A stretch of 18,217 nt of DNA from JBBPYA01 sp038200385 (GTDB lineage Bacteria > Actinomycetota > Actinomycetes > Mycobacteriales > Geodermatophilaceae), in assembly GCA_038200385.1 (NCBI GenBank), contig JBBPYA010000145.1, forward strand, positions 1-18,217. Direction: 5' to 3'. The translations under genes were made by a program, and so were the position numbers. This document shows positions 1-9,441 of this stretch, piece after piece. Numbering within the stretch: position 1 is the first letter of the stretch; the number at the start of each line of letters is the position of its first letter. The notes under the pieces were generated by a model that was not told the origin of the DNA, did not search any database, and saw only the letters and a list, made by a program, of their open reading frames with translations.

Positions 1-209
1 AGCAGGTCGGCGGCAGCGTCCCAGTTGGCACCCGCCCAGGACGGGAAGCGCAGCGTCGAGCGCAGGGCCGCGAGCAGATCCTTCTTGGTGCCCACGACCG
101 GCAGCACGTACGCCGTCGTACCGGCCGCCTCGGCCTCCAGCACCAGCGAGCGCACCGAGGCCGACGCCCCGACGTCGTACCGGCCGGGGCGCCCAGCCCA
201 CCCGCTCAT
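1..209 (-). CDS. Barstar-family ribonuclease inhibitor (partial, runs off left edge)
   Basis: Reading the minus strand from an ATG at 209 gives 69 open codons with no stop before the window edge, so the C-terminus is missing. The peptide has the barstar signature: a hydrophobic strand ending VLPVVGTKKDLLAAL, then LRFPSWAGANWDAAADLL, matching the family pattern of K-x-x-LL-x-x-L followed by FP-x-x-x-G-x-NWDA (seen). Barstars bind the active site of barnase-type RNases and protect the producing cell (family knowledge). It starts 19 bases after the stop of the barnase-like gene on the same strand, the expected toxin-then-inhibitor order, so co-transcription and cognate pairing are inferred. No signal peptide is visible, which fits a cytoplasmic inhibitor. 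The open frame is too short for an automatic ORF caller because it is cut by the window edge. Confidence 0.85.
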   Translation of the reverse strand, partial: MSGWAGRPGRYDVGASASVRSLVLEAEAAGTTAYVLPVVGTKKDLLAALRSTLRFPSWAGANWDAAADL

Positions 210-228
210 CGCGGCGCCGGCGGCCCGG

Positions 229-732
229 TCACGGACCGGTCCCCCCGATCGCGACGAAGGAGTCGTAGTGGTCGGCGGTGTAGTAGAGCTCGCCGTCCGC
301 CCCCGTGACCAGACGGCGGGCGCCGCGGTCGGACTCGCCGGGAGTGTCCACCGTGTACTCGCGGTAGTACCCGTCGGGCTTCGGGGGCAGCAGACCCTCC
401 CGGTTGCCGAACACCACGCCGTCCCCGTCGTAGCGGAACGGGCCGCCGGCCTCGATCAGCGCCAGGACATCCGTCGCCTCGGCCGGCAGGTCGGCGACGG
501 ACACCAGTGGCAGCCCCGACTCGGGATCGAGTGCGGGGGCGCCGGTCCCGGACGAGGAGGGCTGCGAGTCGGCCGTGGACGTTGCCGTGCTGCCGGTGTC
601 CCCCATCGGACCGGCACCCGGGCGGTCGCCCCCGGAGTTGCCGAAGCCGGTCAGATACGCGACCAGGAGCAGCGCGAGCAGCGCGACAAGGCCGAGGAGG
701 GGCCGTCGACGCCACGACCGCCCGACTGCCAC
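229..732 (-). CDS. Barnase-like guanyl-specific ribonuclease with N-terminal signal anchor
   Basis: The 167-residue product begins with a basic stretch (RSWRRR) and a hydrophobic segment at about residues 11-29, so it should be exported or membrane-anchored. A Gly/Ser/Thr-rich linker follows (about 30-68), then a C-terminal microbial ribonuclease (N1/T1/barnase) domain. Visible barnase landmarks are FGNREGLLP, YYREY (Glu equivalent to barnase Glu73), GARRLV (Arg87) and ADHYDSF (His102), so all catalytic residues are present and the enzyme should be active. Barnase-type enzymes cleave RNA 3' of guanosine via a 2',3'-cyclic phosphate. The start is a GTG at 732; a GGAGG lies only one base upstream, which is too close, so the start is not certain. 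No alternative in-frame start nearby looks better. A barstar gene follows immediately, supporting a toxin-immunity pair. The gene is divergent from the dehydrogenase at 792. Confidence 0.85.
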   Translation of the reverse strand: MAVGRSWRRRPLLGLVALLALLLVAYLTGFGNSGGDRPGAGPMGDTGSTATSTADSQPSSSGTGAPALDPESGLPLVSVADLPAEATDVLALIEAGGPFRYDGDGVVFGNREGLLPPKPDGYYREYTVDTPGESDRGARRLVTGADGELYYTADHYDSFVAIGGTGP

Positions 733-791
733 GCCTCCGACAATAGGCAGGGCCGACTCGGTGCCGTCGGGCGCAGCGATAGCGTCGGCGG

Positions 792-1760
792 ATGCTTGCC
801 GCCTTTGTCAGCTCCCCTTCCCCCGAGGATCCGCTGTCCGTGCTGGAGGTCGGCGACCGGTCGGAGCCGGACGTTCCGGAGGGCTGGACCACGGTCACGC
901 TGCGGGCGGCCTCGCTGAACCACCACGATGTGTTCTCGTTGCGCGGCGTCGGCCTGCCGGCCGAACGGATGCCGATGATCCTGGGTTGCGACGGTGCCGG
1001 GGTCGACGAGGACGGCAACGAGGTGGTCCTGCACGCCGTCGTGTCCGACCCGTCCTGGTCCGGCGACGAGACCCTCGGCCCCAAGCGGTCCCTGCTGTCC
1101 GAGCGGTACCAGGGGACGCTGGCCGAGCGGGTCGCGGTGCCCCGGCGCAACGTCCTGCCGAAGCCGGCCGAGCTGTCGATGTCGGAGGCGGCGTGCCTGT
1201 CCACCGCGTGGCTGACGGCGTACCGAATGCTGTTCACCAAGTCCGGGCTGAAGCCGGGCGGCACCATGCTCGTCCAGGGTGCCAGCGGCGGGGTCGCCAC
1301 CGCGCTGATCACGCTGGGCAGTGCGGCGGGCTACCGGGTCTGGGTGACCGGCCGCACCGAGGCCAAGCGCGCCGCGGCGCTCGAGATCGGTGCCGAGCAG
1401 GCCTTCGAGTCCGGTGCCCGGCTGCCCGAGCGGGTGGACGCGGTGATGGAGACCGTCGGCGAGGCGACGTGGGGGCACAGCCTGAAGTCGCTGCGCCCCG
1501 GCGGCACGGTGGTCGTCTCCGGGTCCACCAGCGGCCCGAACCCCAAGGCCGATCTGGCCCGGGTCTTCTTCCTCCAGCTGTCCGTCGTCGGCTCGACGAT
1601 GGGCACCCGCGAGGAGCTGCTCGGCCTGATGGCGTTCTGCCGTACGGCGGGCATCCGCCCAGTGATCTCCCAGGAGCTGCCGCTCGCGCAGGCCCGCGAC
1701 GGTTTCGCCGCGATGATCGACGGTGACACCGCCGGCAAGATCGTCTTCACGATGCCGTGA
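792..1760 (+). CDS. Zinc-independent MDR-family dehydrogenase (quinone oxidoreductase-like)
   Basis: The 322-residue product has the medium-chain dehydrogenase/reductase layout. The N-terminal GroES-like domain is visible as VTLRAASLNHHDVFSLRG and MILGCDGAGVDEDG. A Rossmann NAD(P)-binding domain follows, with VQGASGGVATALI at about residues 161-173, a variant of the usual A-x-x-GGVG motif. The cysteine cluster that binds structural zinc in true alcohol dehydrogenases is absent, which places it with the quinone oxidoreductase-type enzymes that reduce quinones or enones with NADPH. Length is normal for the family. The ATG at 792 follows GGCGG by only a few bases; the 59-base divergent gap to the ribonuclease gene leaves little room for a leader. 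The substrate cannot be deduced, and nothing in the context links it to CO oxidation. It converges with the DUF885 gene, 39 bases apart. Confidence 0.85.
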   Translation: MLAAFVSSPSPEDPLSVLEVGDRSEPDVPEGWTTVTLRAASLNHHDVFSLRGVGLPAERMPMILGCDGAGVDEDGNEVVLHAVVSDPSWSGDETLGPKRSLLSERYQGTLAERVAVPRRNVLPKPAELSMSEAACLSTAWLTAYRMLFTKSGLKPGGTMLVQGASGGVATALITLGSAAGYRVWVTGRTEAKRAAALEIGAEQAFESGARLPERVDAVMETVGEATWGHSLKSLRPGGTVVVSGSTSGPNPKADLARVFFLQLSVVGSTMGTREELLGLMAFCRTAGIRPVISQELPLAQARDGFAAMIDGDTAGKIVFTMP

Positions 1761-1799
1761 CCGGACCGGTTTCCCGGGGCCGGGGCGGAGCCAGCGCCC

Positions 1800-3488
1800 T
1801 CAGAGTGCGGACAGTTCGGCGGTCAGATCGTCCAGGCCGAGCGAGCCCATCGACAGCGCGGCCATGTGCCAGCGCTTCAGGTCGAAGTCCGGGCCCCGCC
1901 GGCGTTCGGCCTCCGCCCGACCGGCCAGCCAGGCCCGCTCCCCCAGCTTGTAGCTGATCGCCTGGCCGGGGATGCCGAGGTAGCGGTCGAGTTCGCTGTC
2001 GGCGAACTCCGGGTCCCGGCCGGTGTTCTGACCGAAGAAGTCCCGTCCGAGCTGCGGCGTCCACCGCTGTCCCGGGCAGAAGTCCTCCGGCGTGCCCTGC
2101 CCGGCGGGGATCTCCAGCTCCAGGTGCATCCCGATGTCGATGATCACGCGGACCGCCCGGAGCTGCTGCGCGTCGAGGTAGCCCAATCGGTAGCCCGGGC
2201 CGGTGAGGAAGCCGAGTTCGTCCATCAGCCGCTCGGCGTACAGCGCCCAGCCCTCGGTGTCCGCGCTGGTGCTGCCGACGCCGGACTGGAACGTCGACAG
2301 CTCCTCCGACACGTACACCCACTGCGCCAGCTGCAGATGGTGGCCGGGGACGCCCTCGTGGTACCAGGTGCTGACCAGATCCCACAGCGGGAACCGCTCG
2401 CGACCCAGCGTGGGGAGCCAGGTCCGGCCGGGCCGGGAGAAGTCCATCGACGGCCGGCTGTAGTACGGCGCGGCGGCGCTGCCCGGCGGGGCGATCATCG
2501 CCTCGACCCGCTTGATCGGCTCGGCGAGGTCGAAGTGGCTGCCGTCCAGCGCCGCCACCGCCTCGTCCATCATCTGCTGCAGCCGGCGCCGGATCGACTC
2601 GACGCCCTGCACCGCCTCGCCCTCCCGGTCCAGCCAGCTCATCGCCTCCTGCGGAACCGAGCCCGGCAGCACCCGCTCGGCCTCGGCGCGCATCTCGGCG
2701 TCCAAGCGCGCGTACTCGGTCCAGGCCCACTCGTAGGCCTCGGTCAGGTCCAGCGCCGATCCGGTGTGCTGCATCGCCCAGCGCGCGTAGCGCTCGGCGC
2801 CCACCGCGTCCGGGGTGCCCTCGGCGTCCGGGTAGTAGGTGTCCCGGAGGAAGTCCCGGACCTCGGCCACGGCGGCGGTGGCCTGGGTCGCCGCCCGGTC
2901 CAGCTCGGTGCGCAACGCCTCCGGGCCGCCCGCGGCGAAGCTCTCGAACCACGACCCGCCATCGGCGGACAGCCAAGCGTCCAGCTGGTCGACGAGGGTG
3001 GCCACCTGACGCGGTGCGGCGTACAGCCCCTGCCGGGCGCCTTCGGCCAGCGTGGCCCGCACCCCGTCGTACGCCGCGGGGACGCGCGCGAGCCGGCGGG
3101 CGATCACCGCCCAGTCCTGCTCGGTCCCGGTCGGCATCAGCAGGAAGACCCCGCGGACGGAGTGGACGGGCGTGAAGATGTTGTTGACCTGACGGAGCGT
3201 TTCACCGGCCGCGCTCAGCGCCAGTCCGGCGTTCAACCGGTTGCGCAGCAGCCGGGCACAGCGGCGTTCGACGGCCTCGGTCGCGGCCGGAAGTGCATCG
3301 AGATCGGAAAGGGTCCGCCGGGCCAGCCCGTCGAGCGCCTCCTGGCCCTCCGGTGAGTAGTCGGGCAACCGGTCGTCGTGTGGACGGGTCCCGAGATAGG
3401 TGCCGACGAGGGGGTTCACGTCGGTGAGCTCGTCGACATATCGGTCTGCCAGCATGCGGGGGGTCAGCTCCGGCTCGGGGGTACTCAT
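1800..3488 (-). CDS. DUF885-family putative zinc metallopeptidase
   Basis: The 562-residue product is typical in length for DUF885 proteins. The diagnostic motif HEGVPGHH lies at about residues 377-384, and the downstream TEGWALYAERL is also family-conserved. The H-E-x-x-x-G-H-H arrangement and the later glutamate resemble a metallopeptidase zinc site; biochemical function is undetermined for most members, so peptidase activity is inferred from fold and motif. There is no signal peptide or membrane segment, so it is probably cytoplasmic. The reading frame stays open far upstream (to 4445), but the ATG at 3488 begins MSTPEPELTPRMLADRY, where family similarity starts, and the upstream part is antisense to coxM. 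Its promoter would lie in the 147-base divergent gap shared with the cox operon. No link to CO metabolism is apparent. Confidence 0.85.
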   Translation of the reverse strand: MSTPEPELTPRMLADRYVDELTDVNPLVGTYLGTRPHDDRLPDYSPEGQEALDGLARRTLSDLDALPAATEAVERRCARLLRNRLNAGLALSAAGETLRQVNNIFTPVHSVRGVFLLMPTGTEQDWAVIARRLARVPAAYDGVRATLAEGARQGLYAAPRQVATLVDQLDAWLSADGGSWFESFAAGGPEALRTELDRAATQATAAVAEVRDFLRDTYYPDAEGTPDAVGAERYARWAMQHTGSALDLTEAYEWAWTEYARLDAEMRAEAERVLPGSVPQEAMSWLDREGEAVQGVESIRRRLQQMMDEAVAALDGSHFDLAEPIKRVEAMIAPPGSAAAPYYSRPSMDFSRPGRTWLPTLGRERFPLWDLVSTWYHEGVPGHHLQLAQWVYVSEELSTFQSGVGSTSADTEGWALYAERLMDELGFLTGPGYRLGYLDAQQLRAVRVIIDIGMHLELEIPAGQGTPEDFCPGQRWTPQLGRDFFGQNTGRDPEFADSELDRYLGIPGQAISYKLGERAWLAGRAEAERRRGPDFDLKRWHMAALSMGSLGLDDLTAELSAL

Positions 3489-3518
3489 CCCGCCATGCTC
3501 CCATCGGAGGCTGCACGA

Positions 3519-3545
3519 TTTCCGGCGATCGTGGTTCCCCGGAAA
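3519..3545. promoter_or_regulatory. Inverted repeat upstream of the cox operon (candidate operator)
   Basis: TTTCCGG at 3519-3525 and CCGGAAA at 3539-3545 form perfect 7-base arms separated by 13 bases. The arm centres are 20 bases apart, about two helical turns, which suits a dimeric regulator. It lies immediately upstream of the candidate -35 of the cox promoter and 31 bases from the start of the divergent DUF885 gene, so it could act on either. Chance occurrence in GC-rich DNA is possible. Confidence 0.35.
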
Positions 3546-3548
3546 CGC

Positions 3549-3577
3549 TTGACGTGCCCCGCGCGTGCACACAAGCT
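3549..3577 (+). promoter_or_regulatory. Candidate sigma70-type promoter of the cox operon
   Basis: TTGACG at 3549-3554 is a good -35 element. With a 17-base spacer the -10 would be CAAGCT at 3572-3577, which keeps only the A at position 2 and the T at position 6, so it is weak. A transcript starting near 3585 would have a leader of about 50 bases before coxM. It is the best promoter-like match in this gap; a different promoter or an activator-dependent one is possible. Confidence 0.35.
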
Positions 3578-3620
3578 CTCGGCACGGGGTCGTGTACCCG
3601 GCGACCCGTAATCCTCGCCC

Positions 3621-3627
3621 GGAAGGG
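3621..3627 (+). promoter_or_regulatory. Ribosome binding site of coxM
   Basis: GGAAGGG ends 8 bases before the ATG at 3636 and fixes that start. A possible leader hairpin (GGGTCG at 3587-3592 pairing with CGACCC at 3602-3607) lies just upstream. Confidence 0.6.
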
Positions 3628-3635
3628 TCATTGCG

Positions 3636-4529
3636 ATGCAGATACCGGCCGCCTTCGACTACGCCCGCGCCGACAGCGTCGAGCACGCCCTGCAGCTGCT
3701 GGACCAGCACGGCCCGGAGGCCCGGCTGATCGCCGGCGGGCACAGCCTGCTGCCGATGATGAAGCTGCGGCTGGCCGCACCCGAGTGGCTGATCGACATC
3801 AACGACCTCGCCGACCTGGACTACATCACCGAGGACGGCGCTGTCGTACGGATCGGCGCCATGACCCGACACGCCGACCTGCTGGACTCCGACCTGCTGG
3901 CCGGGCTGTTCCCGATCGTGCGCGATGCCGAGACCACCATCGCCGATCCGCTGGTCCGCAACCGCGGCACGATCGGTGGGTCGCTGTGCCAGGCCGACCC
4001 CGCGGAGGACCTGTCCACCGTCTGCCACGTTCTGGGCGCCGAGCTGGTGGTCCGCGGCCCTGACGGTGAGCGCACGGTGCCGATGTCGCAGCTGCACCGC
4101 GGCCCGTACGAGACCTCCGTCGAGCAGAACGAGATCCTCACCGAGATCCGCTGGCCGGTCCGGGCCCGCAGCTCCAGCGCCTACACCAAGGTCGAGCGCC
4201 GAGCCGGGGACTGGGCCACCGCAGCGGCCGGCACGCAGGTCACGATGGCCGCGGACGGCTCGATCGAGGAGGTCGTCATCGGCCTGACCGCAGTGGGGCT
4301 GGACGGCGGTACGGCGACGCGGGCCGCCGATGCCGTCCGCGGGGCGCAGCCCAGCGAGGAGCTGTACGCCGAGGCCGGTCGGCTGGCCTCCGAGCAGTGC
4401 CGACCGACCGCGGACCAACGCGGCACCGAGGCGTACAAGCGGCACCTCGCCGACGAGCTGACCCGGCGGGTGCTGCGGCGCTCGGTCGAGCGCGCCACGG
4501 CCGGAGCCACCACCGAGTCAGGGAGCTGA
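3636..4529 (+). CDS. coxM: Aerobic carbon monoxide dehydrogenase, medium FAD-binding subunit
   Basis: The 297-residue product is a molybdenum hydroxylase FAD subunit of normal length. The two FAD pyrophosphate-binding motifs are clear: AGGHSLLP at about residues 33-40 and TIGGSL at 112-117, the latter followed by CQADPAED. The C-terminal CODH flavoprotein domain follows (LTEIRWPV onward). CoxM accepts electrons from the 2Fe-2S subunit and passes them to the respiratory chain, probably quinone (family knowledge). It is the first gene of the operon, and the coxS start follows its stop by 3 bases, so translation is probably coupled. The order M-S-L is standard for form I CO dehydrogenase. On its own the sequence could fit other xanthine dehydrogenase-family enzymes; the CO assignment rests on coxL. 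Confidence 0.93.
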   Translation: MQIPAAFDYARADSVEHALQLLDQHGPEARLIAGGHSLLPMMKLRLAAPEWLIDINDLADLDYITEDGAVVRIGAMTRHADLLDSDLLAGLFPIVRDAETTIADPLVRNRGTIGGSLCQADPAEDLSTVCHVLGAELVVRGPDGERTVPMSQLHRGPYETSVEQNEILTEIRWPVRARSSSAYTKVERRAGDWATAAAGTQVTMAADGSIEEVVIGLTAVGLDGGTATRAADAVRGAQPSEELYAEAGRLASEQCRPTADQRGTEAYKRHLADELTRRVLRRSVERATAGATTESGS

Positions 4530-4532
4530 TCC

Positions 4533-5062
4533 GTGCAGATCACGATGAGCGTCAACGGCGACGAGTTGAGCGCGGAGGCCGAGCCGCGGGTGCTGCTCGT
4601 GCACTTCCTGCGGGACGTGCTGGGGCTGACCGGCACCCACTGGGGTTGCGACACCAGTAACTGCGGGCTGTGCACCGTGCTGATGGACGGCCTGCCGGTG
4701 AAGTCGTGCACGATCCTGGCGGTGATGGCGGTCGGGCACGAGATCCGCACCGTTGAGGGGCTCGCCAGTGGCGGGACCCTCGACCCGGTCCAGCAGGGCT
4801 TCATGGAGGAGCACGGCCTGCAGTGCGGCTTCTGCACCCCCGGCATGATGCTCACCGCCCGCGCCCTGCTCGACCGCTTCCCCGACCCGGACGAGGCCAC
4901 CATCCGGGAGGCCATCTCCGGGCAGATCTGCCGGTGTACCGGCTACGCCACGATCGTGCGCTCCATCAAGTGGGCCGCCGCCCACCCGGCCGGCTCGTCC
5001 CAGGCCGAGCCGCCGGCCGCCGAGGCCGACACCGGCCAGCCCGAGACCGCGGAGGTGCCGGC

Positions 5063-5066
<4 letters not shown>
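4533..5066 (+). CDS. coxS: Aerobic carbon monoxide dehydrogenase, small 2Fe-2S subunit
   Basis: The 177-residue product carries two 2Fe-2S cluster sites. The plant-ferredoxin-type set is C39, C44, C47 and C59 (GCDTSNCGLC then SC). The helical-domain set is C98, C101, C133 and C135 (QCGFC then ICRCTGY). All eight ligands are present. It relays electrons from the Mo-Cu centre of CoxL to the FAD of CoxM. The GTG start at 4533 is supported by GGGAG shortly upstream, inside the end of coxM. About 25 residues of Ala/Pro/Glu-rich tail follow the conserved domain, slightly longer than the compact family core. Its last bases overlap the coxL start as ATGA, suggesting coupled translation. Confidence 0.95.
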
Positions 5067-7462
<2,396 letters not shown>

Positions 7463-7464
7463 CC

Positions 7465-7545
7465 CCCGATGATCAGGTGACCTGATCGCAGCGTGACCTC
7501 GCGGGAGGTGGACCACCCGCGAGATCACGCGAACGTGGGAGAGGA
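7465..7545 (+). repeat. 81-nt intergenic element, copy 1 (between coxL and the xdhC-YHS gene)
   Basis: This stretch is 81 bases long and matches 9361-9441 at 69 positions without gaps (counted by eye). It begins 3 bases after the coxL stop. It contains the perfect palindrome GATCAGGTGACCTGATC (7471-7487), then a long hairpin: CTCGCGGG pairs with CCCGCGAG across a loop with a GG/CC closure, and an outer GCGTGA/TCACGC adds six pairs. It ends with the conserved GTGGGAGAGGA, whose purines act as the ribosome binding site for the GTG at 7555. It could be a cis-acting RNA, an operator plus leader, or a small repeated palindromic element. I do not recognise the family. Confidence 0.8.
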
Positions 7546-7554
7546 GGGTCGCGG

Positions 7555-8451
7555 GTGACGGCACCGGACCTGGCGGCGCGAGCCAGCGAGCTGCGCCGTA
7601 CGCGTACGCCGTACGTCCACGCCACCGTGGTCCGCGCCCAGCACCCGACCAGCGCGCACGCCGGGGACACCGCGCTGGTACACGCCGACGGGGAGATCGA
7701 GGGGTTCGTCGGCGGCAGCTGCGCGGAGGGCTCGGTCCGGGCCCAGGCGCTACAGGTCCTGGTCACCGGCGAGCCGCTGCTGCTGCGGATCCGCCCGGAC
7801 GCCGCCACCGTGCCGGACGAGCCCGGCGCGGTCACCGTGACCAACCCGTGCCTGTCCGGCGGGACGCTGGAGATCTTCCTCGAACCGCACCGGCCGGCGC
7901 CCCGCGTCGTCATCGTGGGCGGTACGCCGGTCGCCCGGGCCCTGGAGGCCCTCGGCGGTCCGCTGGGACTGCACGTCCAACTCGTCGACGGTGCACAGGC
8001 CCGGGTGGAACCCGACGACGCCGCCCTGATCGTCGCCTCGCACGGCCGGGGCGAGGAGGAGGCGCTGGAGGCGGCGCTGCGGGCCGGTGTGGCCTACGTG
8101 GCACTGGTGGCCAGCCGTACCCGGGGCAGCGCCGTACTCGCCGGTCTGGACGTCTCGCCCGAGCAGCGCGCCCGGGTGCACTCCCCCGCCGGGCTGGACC
8201 TCGGCGGGCGGACCGCCGGGGAGATCGCGCTGTCGATCCTGGCCGAGATGATCGCCGAGCGCTCGGCGACGGTGCCGACCCCCGAGCCGGCCGCACCGAC
8301 CACCGCGGTCGACCCGATCTGCGGGATGACCGTGGCCACGTCCGCCGGCACCCTGCGATCGGCGTACGACGGGCGCGAGTTCTGGTTCTGCTGCGAGCAC
8401 TGCCGGCGCACCTTCGACTCCGAGCCGGCCCGGTTCGCGGGCCCGGTGTGA
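7555..8451 (+). CDS. XdhC/CoxF-type maturation protein with C-terminal YHS metal-binding domain
   Basis: The 298-residue product is an XdhC/CoxI/CoxF-family protein. The N-terminal domain shows GFVGGSCAEGSV (Cys56, Glu58) and NPCLSGGTLEIF. A Rossmann-like domain follows (RVVIVGGTPVARALEAL; the usual GAGHVG loop is replaced by GGTPVA), and the family C-terminus is seen as GLDLGGRTAGEIALSILAEM. Residues 253-296 add a YHS domain: DPICGM with Cys256, then FWFCCEHCRRTF with Cys279, Cys280 and Cys283. XdhC proteins bind Mo cofactor and promote its sulfuration and insertion; YHS domains occur in heavy-metal, often copper, handling proteins (family knowledge). A dual role at the Cu-S-Mo centre is inferred. 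GGAGAGGAGG sits just before the GTG start. The stop overlaps coxD as GTGA. By position it corresponds to coxF, but coxI is also XdhC-like, so no symbol is assigned. Confidence 0.88.
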   Translation: MTAPDLAARASELRRTRTPYVHATVVRAQHPTSAHAGDTALVHADGEIEGFVGGSCAEGSVRAQALQVLVTGEPLLLRIRPDAATVPDEPGAVTVTNPCLSGGTLEIFLEPHRPAPRVVIVGGTPVARALEALGGPLGLHVQLVDGAQARVEPDDAALIVASHGRGEEEALEAALRAGVAYVALVASRTRGSAVLAGLDVSPEQRARVHSPAGLDLGGRTAGEIALSILAEMIAERSATVPTPEPAAPTTAVDPICGMTVATSAGTLRSAYDGREFWFCCEHCRRTFDSEPARFAGPV

Positions 8452-9368
8452 ACCGCGAGCCCGCCCGGGGCGGCGCCGAGGCGGACGTGGCGCAGCGGAT
8501 CGCCGACGTCGACACCGTCGTCCGCCGCCTGGACGCCGAGGACTACCTCATCGATGTCGGGTTGGCGACGGCGCTGTTCATGGCCGTCCGGCTACCGCAG
8601 CCGCTGCTGCTCGAGGGGGAGGCCGGTGTCGGGAAGACCGAGGCGGCCAAGGCACTGGCCCGGGTCCTGGACACCCCGCTGATCCGGCTGCAGTGCTACG
8701 AGGGGATCGACGCCGCGGAAGCCCTCTACGAGTGGAACTACACCCGGCAGCTGCTCTCGATCCGGCTCGCCGAGGCAGCCGGCGACCGGCTGGAGCAGGA
8801 CCACCTGTTCACGCCGGAGTACCTGTTGGAGCGCCCGCTGCTCGCCGCGCTGCGCCACCCCGGCCCCCGGCCCGCCGTCCTCCTGATCGACGAGCTGGAC
8901 CGCGCTGACGACGAATTCGAGGCGTTCACATTCGAGTTGCTGGCCGAGTCCGCGGTGACCATCCCCGAACTCGGCACGGTGCACGCGACGCACCCGCCGG
9001 TGGTCGTCCTGACGTCGAACCGGACCCGGGACCTGCACGACGCTCTCAAACGGCGTTGCCTTTACCACTGGATCGACTTCCCCTCCCCCGAGCGGACCGC
9101 GGAGATCATCCGACGTCGGGTACCGGCCAGCGCGCAGCCGCTCGCCCTGGACGCCGCGTCCGCCGTAGCGGGCCTGCGCGCGTTGGAGCTGGAGAAGCCT
9201 CCCGGCATCGCCGAGGCGATCGACTGGGTGGCCGCGCTCACGCTGCTCGGCACCGCCCGGCTGGACCCGCACGCCGCCGACGCCACCCTGGGTTCGATCC
9301 TGAAGAGCCGCGACGACCTGGCGCTGGCCCGGGGGGCAGGCCTGCCCTGGCTGGCCGGCTCCCGATGA
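8448..9368 (+). CDS. coxD: CoxD, MoxR-like AAA+ ATPase for CO dehydrogenase maturation
   Basis: The 306-residue product is a MoxR-type AAA+ ATPase of normal length. Walker A is GEAGVGKT at about residues 57-64, and Walker B is LLIDELDR at 145-152 with the catalytic Asp148/Glu149 pair. Sensor 1 is the LTSNRTRDL region, followed by the arginine-finger zone LKRRCLYHWIDFP. In Oligotropha, CoxD is a membrane-associated chaperone needed for sulfuration of the Mo centre before copper insertion. It works with the vWA protein CoxE, encoded next. The GTG at 8448 overlaps the stop of the preceding gene by four bases. The frame is open further upstream but lies within the xdhC-YHS gene. Its last codon and stop fall inside the second copy of the 81-nt element. 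Confidence 0.93.
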   Translation: MNREPARGGAEADVAQRIADVDTVVRRLDAEDYLIDVGLATALFMAVRLPQPLLLEGEAGVGKTEAAKALARVLDTPLIRLQCYEGIDAAEALYEWNYTRQLLSIRLAEAAGDRLEQDHLFTPEYLLERPLLAALRHPGPRPAVLLIDELDRADDEFEAFTFELLAESAVTIPELGTVHATHPPVVVLTSNRTRDLHDALKRRCLYHWIDFPSPERTAEIIRRRVPASAQPLALDAASAVAGLRALELEKPPGIAEAIDWVAALTLLGTARLDPHAADATLGSILKSRDDLALARGAGLPWLAGSR

Positions 9369-9441
9369 TCAGGTCACCTGATCGTAACGGGACCTCGCGG
9401 GTGGTCGGCCGCCCGCGAGGTAACGCCAAGGTGGGAGAGGA
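9361..9441 (+). repeat. 81-nt intergenic element, copy 2 (between coxD and coxE)
   Basis: This is the gap-free second copy of the element at 7465-7545. Its first 8 bases are the end of coxD, including the stop codon. The palindrome is GATCAGGTCACCTGATC (9367-9383); only its centre base differs from copy 1. The hairpin is CCTCGCGGG/CCCGCGAGG (9 pairs) with loop TGGTCGGCCG, keeping the GG/CC closure. The outer extension of copy 1 is not preserved (G opposite A mismatches). It ends in the same GTGGGAGAGGA. Here the coxE ATG lies 66 bases beyond that end, too far for it to serve as the ribosome binding site. Confidence 0.8.

Noticed and set aside
7478..7493. ACCTGATCGCAGCG in the element resembles the ACCTGATC...CAGCG part of TPP riboswitches
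   Set aside because: The other TPP riboswitch core motifs and the closing stem are absent, the ACCTGATC belongs to a perfect palindrome, and no thiamine gene is present.
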